DNA from: an uncultured Clostridium sp.
GTDB lineage: Bacteria; Cyanobacteriota; Vampirovibrionia; Gastranaerophilales; Gastranaerophilaceae
Reading direction: 5' to 3'
DNA length: 41,215 nt
Assembly: GCA_905212085.1 (NCBI GenBank)
Contig: CAJMDF010000016.1
Coordinates: 1 to 41,215, forward strand
Below the pieces are notes generated by a model. It was given only the letters and a program-made list of their open reading frames with translations, had not been told where the DNA came from and did no database searches. The translations under genes were made by a program, and so were the position numbers. Below are positions 35,109-41,215 of this stretch, piece after piece; the first letter of the stretch is position 1, and every line of letters begins with the position of its first letter.

Positions 35109-35570
35109 ATGAAAAAATTTTTTCTTAATGTATTACTGATTTCAATTTTAGCAATAGGAGGTGCTGCGATGGCAAAGGATATAGAACAACCTTTTAATAA
35201 AGGCGAAATAAATCCTTATAGTGAATTCTTTACAGGAAGAACTTATTTGAATATGTTATGCACAAATGATACAGTTTGGAATTCTTCAATCGGAAATGTA
35301 ACATTTGAGCCTAAAGCAAGAACAAATTGGCACAAGCATTCAGGAGGTCAAATTTTATTAGTAACAGCAGGTGAAGGCAGATACAAAGAAAAGGGAAAGC
35401 CAATTCAAATCTTACACAAAGGTGATGTTGTAAAAATTGCTCCAAATGTTGAACACTGGCATGGCGCAGGACCTGATGGCATGTTTGCACATATTTCAAT
35501 AGAGCCTAATCTTCCGAATAATAAGACTACTTGGCTTGAGCCTGTAAAAGATGAAGAATACAATAAATAA
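35109..35570 (+). CDS. Exported single-domain cupin protein
   Basis: A 153-residue protein with a signal peptide (cleavage near AMA, residue 22) and one cupin beta-barrel. Metal-binding residues are visible in motif 1 (NWHKHSGGQILLVTAGEGRY: two His and Gln in the usual Glu position) and motif 2 (PNVEHWHGA: His). It resembles the small cupins that pair with CMD proteins. GGGAG lies just upstream of the ATG, 19 bp after the CMD gene, so it is the third gene of the MerR-promoter operon. The reaction is not known. Confidence 0.87.
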   Translation: MKKFFLNVLLISILAIGGAAMAKDIEQPFNKGEINPYSEFFTGRTYLNMLCTNDTVWNSSIGNVTFEPKARTNWHKHSGGQILLVTAGEGRYKEKGKPIQILHKGDVVKIAPNVEHWHGAGPDGMFAHISIEPNLPNNKTTWLEPVKDEEYNK

Positions 35571-35598
35571 GAAAATTATATAAAGAAAATAAAAAATA

Positions 35599-35671
35599 AG
35601 CCGATAAAGGGACTTGAACCCTTGACCTACTCATTACGAATGAGTTGCTCTACCAACTGAGCTATATCGGC
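35599..35671 (-). tRNA. tRNA-Thr (anticodon CGU)
   Basis: Read on the minus strand it folds as a cloverleaf: acceptor GCCGATA/TATCGGC, D-loop GCTCAGTTGGTAGAGC, anticodon arm ACTCA-TTCGTAA-TGAGT with anticodon CGT (reads ACG), variable loop and T-arm with GTTCAAGTC. CCA is not encoded. The flanks extend the acceptor stem by 9 more base pairs (AAAAAATAA with TTATTTTTT), followed by a T-rich tail that could act as terminator. It lies between the cupin and merR genes, on the opposite strand. Confidence 0.95.
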
Positions 35672-35728
35672 TTATTTTTTTTATTTATTATATCACGATT
35701 TGATTAATAAGTATATTGTACTTTAATG

Positions 35729-35745
35729 TTTAGAGCTACTCTCAA
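35729..35745. promoter_or_regulatory. Candidate operator of the merR gene itself
   Basis: TTTAGAG-CTA-CTCTCAA lies upstream of an extended -10 (TGC-TAAAAT, 35758-35766) for merR. Its AGAG/CTCT half-sites match those in the 33599 promoter, though the centre is 1 bp different. Autoregulation is plausible but unproven. Confidence 0.45.
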
Positions 35746-35786
35746 ATAGAATTTTTATGCTAAAATTTATTTAGGAGGGTCTTTAT

Positions 35787-36200
35787 ATGTATACGATAAA
35801 AGAAGTAGCTGAGAAAATGGATGTGTCTGAACATACTTTGAGATTTTGGGCAAAAAGCGGTTTTTTCCCTTTTGTAAAAAGAGATCAGAATAATATAAGA
35901 CAGTTTTCAGAAGACGATTTAGGCTGGGTAAAAATAGTAAAATGTTTACGTTCTGTAGGTACTGAAAATAAAGCTATTAAGAGATATATTGATCTGTGTA
36001 TAATAGGAGATTCTACAATTCCGGAGCGTTATGGAATTATTCAAGCGACAAAGTTGAAGGCTGAAGAACAGATGAAAGAACTCCAAAAACAACTTGATTT
36101 ATTGGATTATAAAGAAAAATTTTATCAAAATCTTATAAAAAATAATCTTAAAGATTCTTGGAATCCTATGAATAATACACAATTAGAAAAAGCATTATAA
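35787..36200 (+). CDS. MerR-family transcriptional regulator
   Basis: A 137-residue protein with the MerR winged-helix at the N-terminus (YTIKEVAEKMDVSEHTLRFWAKSGFFP in two pieces, then the wing with IRQFSEDDLGWVKIVKCLRS) and a C-terminal dimerisation coiled coil (about 85-125, AEEQMKELQKQLDLLDYKE). No cysteine metal site is seen at the C-terminus, so electrophile or aldehyde sensing as in NmlR/AdhR-type members is more likely than metal sensing. AGGAGG lies 8 nt before the ATG. Matching dyads occur upstream of this gene and in the 19-bp-spacer promoter at 33599, which points to control of the flavodoxin-CMD-cupin operon. Confidence 0.9.
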   Translation: MYTIKEVAEKMDVSEHTLRFWAKSGFFPFVKRDQNNIRQFSEDDLGWVKIVKCLRSVGTENKAIKRYIDLCIIGDSTIPERYGIIQATKLKAEEQMKELQKQLDLLDYKEKFYQNLIKNNLKDSWNPMNNTQLEKAL

Positions 36201-36214
36201 TATTTGGTATATTC

Positions 36215-36256
36215 AAAAAAAGGCCTACGTTATATATAATGCAGGCTCTTTTTTTA
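36215..36256. terminator. Bidirectional terminator between merR and the NifX-like gene
   Basis: AAAAAAAGGCCT (left) pairs with AGGCTCTTTTTTT (right) with minor mismatch, enclosing an inner CGTTAT/ATAATG stem. A-run and T-run flanks serve both convergent genes. Confidence 0.7.
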
Positions 36257-36263
36257 TAAATAA

Positions 36264-36872
36264 TTAATGATTATGGTGGCATCCGCCATGATTATGACAA
36301 TGATGATGTCCTTCGCCTCCACAAGAATTTTCACCTGTTGTCAGCTCTGAATTCATATATTGAGTTACAAGTTCTTTTATATCCATTTCAGGACAGCCGG
36401 TAATTACTTTTACTCCTTTTTGTGCAAAAGCATTTAAAGGACGCATTCCCATTCCGCCTGCAAGAACAACATTAGTGCCTAATTCTGCAATCCAGTCTGC
36501 TGCGGCGCAAGAAATACCTTCTTCAGGAATTTTATTTTCAATACTCAAAATTTCTTTGTTTTCTGGATTAATTTCGACGAATGTGAATGTATCACAGTGC
36601 CCGAAATGTGAACATAATTTGTTTTCACTGCTTGGAATTGCAATTTTCATGATTTTATCTCCTTTTGATTTGTAAATATTATTTTGTAATAATATTGAAT
36701 TTTCTAGTGCTTCTGTTTCTGTCATATTATTTTCTAGAGCAAAATTTTTCAAAATATTTAAAATATTTTCATTTATTCTTCTCGTGTAAGAAATTTTTTT
36801 TGTACAAGTTTTTTTGCGACCTGCACAATTTCTTTTTCCGCCCCAATTATTTTTTTGACAATTTTTAATCAT
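36264..36872 (-). CDS. Ribbon-helix-helix-like domain fused to a NifX/NifB-type dinitrogenase cofactor domain
   Basis: A 202-residue protein. Residues 1-74 begin with WGGKRNCAGRKK (a GGxRxGAGRK-type basic element) and then a likely ribbon-helix-helix fold (KKISYTRRINENILNILKNF, MTETEALENSILL). From Met75 there is a dinitrogenase iron-molybdenum cofactor-type domain (MKIAIPSSENKLCSHFGHCD, then LAGGMGMRPLNAF) and a Cys/His-rich tail (HHHCHNHGGCHHNH). Both starts have ribosome sites: GGAG 7 nt before Met1 and a stronger AAGGAG 8 nt before Met75 (ATG at 36650). The gene may thus give a DNA-binding fusion and a free metal- or cluster-binding protein. No nif genes are nearby; a metal or Fe-S handling role is more likely. 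Confidence 0.78.
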   Translation of the reverse strand: MIKNCQKNNWGGKRNCAGRKKTCTKKISYTRRINENILNILKNFALENNMTETEALENSILLQNNIYKSKGDKIMKIAIPSSENKLCSHFGHCDTFTFVEINPENKEILSIENKIPEEGISCAAADWIAELGTNVVLAGGMGMRPLNAFAQKGVKVITGCPEMDIKELVTQYMNSELTTGENSCGGEGHHHCHNHGGCHHNH

Positions 36873-36889
36873 TATTTTGCTCCGATTTA

Positions 36890-36934
36890 ATCATAAAACT
36901 TTAACTTGAATTTGTCAATACATAATCAAGTTAA
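36890..36934 (-). promoter_or_regulatory. Promoter and 9-bp inverted repeat before the RHH-NifX-like gene
   Basis: On the minus strand TTGACA (36913-36918), 17-bp spacer, TATGAT (36890-36895). Perfect 9-bp arms TTAACTTGA (36901-36909) and TCAAGTTAA (36926-36934) flank the -35 box. The geometry fits an autorepressor site, and the encoded ribbon-helix-helix-like domain is a candidate binder. Confidence 0.78.
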
Positions 36935-36981
36935 CATTTTGATAAATAGCAAAAATTTTTATGTTTATATTTTAAACAAGT

Positions 36982-38454
36982 ATGAATATCAGATTATCTT
37001 TAAATGATTCAATGCTCCAAATTAACAGGGCCGAAACCTCCGGAAAAATAAAGGATGCAATTTCTTTAATTGAAACTAATTTAGAAAATTTAGAACCTGC
37101 CGAACGTAACATAGTTCAAAATGTAAAGGAATATTTGCAGCAAAAATTGCCCCGGACAGCATCAGAAGCTTCCGCGAGAGCTCAAGTAGAAATGTCATTG
37201 CAACAAAATAGGGTAAAAAATTTATTTTCAAGGATATCCAAAAAAACTATACTTTCAGATGTAAAAACGGATCCAGAAGATAGAGCAGATTGGTCAATGC
37301 TAAGACATAATTTGAATTCAAATTTGTCTAGTTTGCTTCATCCTAAAGGAAGAGAATTTTGGCTTTCAAAGTTTTTTAATGGAGATTTGGATGGTCTGAC
37401 AGGTAAAGGTTTGGATCTTAGATTTATGGAAGGAGCTCAAAGATTAGTTGATTTAGGAATTATAGATCAATCTACTTTAGTAATAATAAATACCGGACAT
37501 AATATCCCAATTGCTAGTAAATTAATGGAAAATTCTGATAAATTAGGTCAAGTAACAGGTGTTTTAGAATTTAGTAGAGATTCATTCCCTATTATGGGTG
37601 AAGATGTTGCAAAAATTATTGAGGATTTAGCTGGTGGAAAATCCGAAATAAAAGGTTTGCAGAAGGAAGATATAATATTTTTGAGCGAAAAAATTAAACC
37701 ATTAAGAAATCAAATTCTGCATGGAGAAGCGCATAGAGAAAAGCTCATTCAAGATTATAAACGATTTATGGAAGAAAATACTTTAAGAATAAGTAGTCAA
37801 GCCTATACTTATCCTGGGACATTGAGCCAAAAAACAGAAGGTAAAGGAACGAAGTTTTTAGGAATTGATTTTCATAGATCAGGGCGAATTGATATCTCAA
37901 AACTTCCGACTACAAAAGAGATAAAGGATGCAGGAATTAAAAAAGTTGTATTTTTAGAGGAAGCTCCCCCTGTTTCTTCTTTTAATTCGCAAGCAGCTCA
38001 GAGATTATACGAGCCTTTGACTGAGGAAAAAGCAAATAATATTGCTTATTATTTTGATTCTTTTGTAAATAATTTTTATAAAAAAAATATAAGGGAAGGT
38101 CTTCAATATTTTGAAAAATTAGAAAAAATAGTTACTCCTCAAGATATTGATAAAAAAGTTGTATTCCCTACCTCGCAAGAAATTTTAGATGCAAAAACTC
38201 AAGTAGAAAATGGAACTTTTGGTTATAAAGTAAAACATGTAACAAGAGGGGATATAATACCTTATTTAGAAAAATTGCAAGAGGATATGCCTTTAATTGT
38301 AGAAGGTGTCGATGTAAATAAATTAGAACAAATTCCTCAATATATAATTCCAGATGCAATAGATGCTTTTGCTCAAAGAGAAAGGGCAAATTTCGAAAAC
38401 TTTTTGTTGTTTACAGATATAATTGCAGATATAAATCGTAGCTTATTAAAATAA
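36982..38454 (+). CDS. Large soluble protein of unknown function
   Basis: A 490-residue protein without a recognised family, signal peptide or membrane helix. The N-terminal ~110 residues are helical and charged (IETNLENLEPAERNIVQNV), resembling a coiled-coil or effector-type head. A mixed alpha/beta middle has the strands STLVIINTGHN (about 163-173) and TKFLGIDFHRSGRID, and IKKVVFLEEAPP (about 322-333). The C-terminus is again helical. The GHN and DFHRSG spots could hold metal or active-site residues, but this is speculation. No Shine-Dalgarno is seen before the ATG, so the start could be slightly different. It precedes the exported nuclease gene by ~220 bp. Confidence 0.65.
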   Translation: MNIRLSLNDSMLQINRAETSGKIKDAISLIETNLENLEPAERNIVQNVKEYLQQKLPRTASEASARAQVEMSLQQNRVKNLFSRISKKTILSDVKTDPEDRADWSMLRHNLNSNLSSLLHPKGREFWLSKFFNGDLDGLTGKGLDLRFMEGAQRLVDLGIIDQSTLVIINTGHNIPIASKLMENSDKLGQVTGVLEFSRDSFPIMGEDVAKIIEDLAGGKSEIKGLQKEDIIFLSEKIKPLRNQILHGEAHREKLIQDYKRFMEENTLRISSQAYTYPGTLSQKTEGKGTKFLGIDFHRSGRIDISKLPTTKEIKDAGIKKVVFLEEAPPVSSFNSQAAQRLYEPLTEEKANNIAYYFDSFVNNFYKKNIREGLQYFEKLEKIVTPQDIDKKVVFPTSQEILDAKTQVENGTFGYKVKHVTRGDIIPYLEKLQEDMPLIVEGVDVNKLEQIPQYIIPDAIDAFAQRERANFENFLLFTDIIADINRSLLK

Positions 38455-38525
38455 TTATAATTTTATATCTGTCCAAAATTGTCATAATCCCTTCTTAGAA
38501 TAAAGTAAAGAAAGGATTTATTGAA

Positions 38526-38589
38526 ATGGCATATCGTATGTGATATGAAAAATAGTGAATTAAACAGTATTACTCTTTTTGAACAATAA
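38526..38589 (+). pseudogene. Possible remnant of a phage antirepressor/Bro-N-type gene start
   Basis: AAAGGA (38511-38516) is followed 9 nt later by a 5-codon frame (MAYRM, stop), and a second ATG at 38545 opens MKNSELNSITLFEQ before a stop. NSITLFE is like the opening of phage antirepressor/Bro-N or DinD-type proteins (recalled from memory). No further matching sequence follows. The 221-bp gap 38455-38675 otherwise shows only AT-rich DNA. A real short peptide or chance are alternatives. Confidence 0.22.
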
Positions 38590-38662
38590 AAATTAAATTT
38601 ATTTAGTTTAATAAATAATAATTGAATTTTATCAATATCGGTTATAAATCCAATTTTTTATG

Positions 38663-38668
38663 TATAAT
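38663..38668 (+). promoter_or_regulatory. -10 box of the SNase-PLD gene, 7 nt from the start codon
   Basis: TATAAT (38663-38668) is followed by 7 nt and the ATG at 38676 that begins the signal peptide. No good -35 box or ribosome site is seen. Confidence 0.45.
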
Positions 38669-38675
38669 GGCATTA

Positions 38676-40415
38676 ATGAAAAAGATTTTAGCAATTGCGT
38701 TAATACTGACAACAGTGTCAATTATACCTGTATCTGCATCAGTTGAACATAAGGTAATTAAGGTTATTGATGGCGATACCGTATATGTTGATTTTAACGA
38801 TAACGGCATTGCTGAACAAGATGAAAAAGTCCGTATCAATGGCATTGATACATTTGAAACCAAACTCAATGACGGACTAAATTGGCAGATGAAACTCTAT
38901 AATCTTACTCAAGATGAAGCATTAGGACTTGGGTATTACGGAAAAGAATTCGCTAAAAAAGAACTGCTGAATAAACCTGTAAGAGCTGAATACACTTCAG
39001 AAGGAAAGTTTGACAAAAACAACAGGCACCTGATGTCTATATATTATGACTGTAATAGGCAAGGAAAATGTAAGAACTATGAGCAAGAGGTCTTAAAGGC
39101 AGGGCTAGCAACAATTTATACAAAATCTAACCTTGCAGATAAATTAAAGCCTTATGAGAATACAGATAGAATAAAACAAAATACTAAAAGAACACATAAA
39201 TTAAATCTTGTTGTATTAAATTATAAAAACGGTAAATATCACAAAACTACTTGTGAATATGGTTGGATGTTTAGTCAACAAGAATTGATAGATAAACCTT
39301 TAATTAAATATACACCTGCAACTTGCTGCTATCCCAAAAAAATAAAAGATGAAAAGTATAAACCATATAAAAAAATTGTAAAACCCGATGCCAAAGATGT
39401 GAACATTGAATTATATTTTCTAAGTCCGTTAAAACAAAAACACCCAGAAAATTCTTGTAAAAGCTCAGCTTGTAAAGCCCTTTTGTACAATATTGATAAT
39501 GCAAAAGAAAGTATTGACTTTGCAATATATGGAATTGCAGAACAAGACAAGATTTTTGAAGCATTAGTTAATGCTCAAAAAAGAGGAGTTAAAGTTCGTT
39601 GGGTAACTGATTTAACAGAAAATAAGGGAAATATTTATTTTGACACATACAAATTAATGGATAAAATTCCAACTTTTACAACTGATTATGAAAGTACTGA
39701 GTCGATAAATATACCAGATTATAAATATAAATTTGATTTTCAGGGCGCTTTAATGCATAATAAATTTTTTATTTTTGATAATCAAAAAGTTTTTACAGGT
39801 TCTACAAATATTTCATCAAGCTGCTTAACTGGTTACAATGCAAATATCGCTGTATTAATTGATTCAAAAGAGATTGCGAATTTATATGAAAAAGAATTTG
39901 AGCAAATGTATAATGGAAAGTTTCATAATATGAAAAATCCAGTTGGTAATAATGAAGATATTTTAGTAGATGAAAAATATGTATCTGTATATTTTTCTCC
40001 GACAAATCAAATTTCAACAACTCAAATTATACCTTTGATAAATCAAGCAAAAACTTCTATTTATATTCCTGCATTCTATTTAACACATAATGACATTATC
40101 AAAGCACTTATAAACGCTCACAAAAGGGGAGTTGAAGTTAAAATAATAGTTGATGAGACAAGTGTCAAAGGGAAATATGTAAATATTGATTATATAAAAC
40201 AAAATGGTATTGATTTAAAAGTTGAAAATTGGGCTGGTAAGATGCATATGAAATCTATTATCATAGATAATGATATCCTTGTTATAGGTTCTATGAATTT
40301 TACAAAACAAGGGGAAAGAATGAATGATGAAAATTGCATAGTTATAAAAAATTCTCAAATATTAAATAGTGCGTATAAAAAAATGTTCTTAAAATTTTGG
40401 AATTCAATTAAATGA
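38676..40415 (+). CDS. Exported double nuclease: SNase domain fused to two-HKD phospholipase D-type nuclease
   Basis: The ATG at 38676 (MKKILAIALILTT) gives a proper signal peptide, cleaved near VSA (residue 21); an open frame back to TTG at 38622 lacks support. In the 579-residue protein, residues ~24-150 form a thermonuclease (SNase) domain: DGDTVYVDF (32-40), catalytic Arg53 and Glu61 (RINGIDTFE) and Arg117 (NNRHLMS). A YHKTTCEY...CC stretch (~188-218) resembles a small metal-binding module. Then two PLD motifs follow: HNKFFIFD (361-368, with GSTN) and HMKSIIID (524-531, with GSMN). All HKD residues are intact. Likely roles are degradation of extracellular or foreign DNA/RNA. It overlaps the convergent gene by 12 bp. 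Confidence 0.9.
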   Translation: MKKILAIALILTTVSIIPVSASVEHKVIKVIDGDTVYVDFNDNGIAEQDEKVRINGIDTFETKLNDGLNWQMKLYNLTQDEALGLGYYGKEFAKKELLNKPVRAEYTSEGKFDKNNRHLMSIYYDCNRQGKCKNYEQEVLKAGLATIYTKSNLADKLKPYENTDRIKQNTKRTHKLNLVVLNYKNGKYHKTTCEYGWMFSQQELIDKPLIKYTPATCCYPKKIKDEKYKPYKKIVKPDAKDVNIELYFLSPLKQKHPENSCKSSACKALLYNIDNAKESIDFAIYGIAEQDKIFEALVNAQKRGVKVRWVTDLTENKGNIYFDTYKLMDKIPTFTTDYESTESINIPDYKYKFDFQGALMHNKFFIFDNQKVFTGSTNISSSCLTGYNANIAVLIDSKEIANLYEKEFEQMYNGKFHNMKNPVGNNEDILVDEKYVSVYFSPTNQISTTQIIPLINQAKTSIYIPAFYLTHNDIIKALINAHKRGVEVKIIVDETSVKGKYVNIDYIKQNGIDLKVENWAGKMHMKSIIIDNDILVIGSMNFTKQGERMNDENCIVIKNSQILNSAYKKMFLKFWNSIK

Positions 40416-41192
40416 ATCAAACAGTTTATTTTTAACTATAATTTTAGTTTTTTTATTTTTGTAAAACTCTCTGATTTTTTGCATATTTTTAGGTTTAATT
40501 ATATCTCCTAAGGACATATCCATATTCCATCCTACTCTTTTAAAATTTCTGCTATTAGCATTATTTTTATCATCTTCATATTTTTTAGCTCTAAAAAATA
40601 AATCAGGGTGATGTTCATATAAATTTAACCAGCTATTTTTACTTTGAAAAGGACAAAAGTAACAACCGGAACGATTTGACCATTCATAATATTTAGGAAT
40701 TCCGATACCTGATTTTGTTAGAATTTCCATAATATCTGAATAATTTAAGCCATAATCCACAAATGGATAAACTTCTTTTATTCTCTGATCATTATATTTA
40801 TTATATTCTGCACGTTGTAATTCATCAGCTCTAATTCCAATAAAAAGATAAATTATTGAGTTATTTTTATTTAATTTGTCAGCAATAAATTTCTTAAAAG
40901 GTTTTGTTTTTAATTCTACTGTGCACCACCTTTTTATTGGAGAAGGGAAGTAATTATGTAAAAGCATTAGGTGTTCAAAACTTTTTTCAGGCTTTACCCA
41001 GTGGATTTTTTTATTTAGGAAGATTTCAATTTTATTCAAATAATCATAAGTCTCTGGTAATTCACATTCTGTATCACAAAAAACAAGTTCTAACTTTTCA
41101 AAGATTTCAGGCATATTCTCTTTCATAAAAAACGCAAGAGCAGTAGAATCTTTACCTCCAGATAGAGATAAAATATGATATTCTTTTTCCAT
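40404..41192 (-). CDS. PAPS reductase/DndC-like ATP pyrophosphatase family protein
   Basis: A 262-residue protein with the N-type PP-loop SLSGGKDSTALA (9-20) that activates a substrate with ATP. Cysteines in RWCTVELK and GCYFCPFQS could hold an Fe-S cluster, as in DndC-type sulfur transfer proteins. SWLNLYEHHPDLFFRAKKYE is typical of phage- and defence-linked PAPS-reductase-like proteins. True sulfate assimilation is less likely because the reductase's C-terminal catalytic Cys motif is absent and no cys genes are near. AAGGAG precedes the ATG. The upstream partner lies outside the window, so phosphorothioation or another DNA/RNA modification cannot be tested here. Confidence 0.82.
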   Translation of the reverse strand: MEKEYHILSLSGGKDSTALAFFMKENMPEIFEKLELVFCDTECELPETYDYLNKIEIFLNKKIHWVKPEKSFEHLMLLHNYFPSPIKRWCTVELKTKPFKKFIADKLNKNNSIIYLFIGIRADELQRAEYNKYNDQRIKEVYPFVDYGLNYSDIMEILTKSGIGIPKYYEWSNRSGCYFCPFQSKNSWLNLYEHHPDLFFRAKKYEDDKNNANSRNFKRVGWNMDMSLGDIIKPKNMQKIREFYKNKKTKIIVKNKLFDSFN

Positions 41193-41215
41193 TCGTTCTC
41201 CTTATAATAAGCTAC

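Noticed and set aside
38622..38675. TTG-initiated longer SNase-PLD protein
   Set aside because: The extra residues would place the signal peptide internally; the ATG at 38676 gives a clean Sec signal.

Overview
The window reads as chromosomal DNA of a low-GC, Gram-negative-type gut bacterium. KdsD and KdsC (Kdo synthesis), a TolC-type outer-membrane factor, an AsmA-like protein and many Sec signal peptides show a diderm, LPS-type envelope. The prepilin start with KKAFTLAE, the mosaic of lineage-specific membrane proteins and the very AT-rich DNA are most consistent with Vampirovibrionia/Gastranaerophilales (non-photosynthetic relatives of Cyanobacteria). That placement is an inference from recalled protein style, not a database result.

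Layout. 1-6470: start of a prepilin gene, an XRE regulator, panD, and a tight minus-strand operon of two related membrane proteins of unknown function with a GH13 enzyme. 6496-9258: uppP and a kdsD-kdsC-queD operon. 9363-12206: a small unknown gene, a membrane-anchored protein with an ADP-ribosyltransferase-like C-terminus, and an ArsB/NhaD-type permease. 12269-16851: a complete MarR-controlled EmrAB-TolC-type export system around one shared palindromic operator. 16929-18362: an exported protein whose ribosome site lies inside a perfect hairpin, and a radical SAM protein. 18415-25705: a galactose block (galT, galK, galP, galM) enclosing a divergent GH77-like protein with a C-terminal membrane anchor. 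25759-28730: a flavodoxin-like protein and a divergent cadA/arsR metal-resistance pair. 28732-33539: WG-repeat, AsmA-like, TspO and SGNH proteins. 33599-36200: a putative MerR-controlled flavodoxin/CMD/cupin operon, a tRNA-Thr(CGU) gene and the merR gene. 36264-41192: an RHH-NifX-like fusion, a large orphan protein, an exported SNase-PLD double nuclease and a PAPS-reductase-like ATP pyrophosphatase.

The most unusual signal is regulatory. At least six genes on both strands (radical SAM, arsR, galM, WG-repeat, tspO, SGNH) lack a Shine-Dalgarno site and instead have a -10-like hexamer exactly 6 nt before the ATG, as expected for leaderless mRNAs. Two more genes (nuclease, AsmA-like) are close to this arrangement. 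Many neighbours have clear AGGAG sites, so both initiation modes seem to be used side by side. Other points worth attention are the paralogous membrane protein-GH13 operon, the ART-like protein with an atypical active site, the SNase-PLD fusion, the dual-start RHH-NifX gene and the SD-sequestering hairpin.
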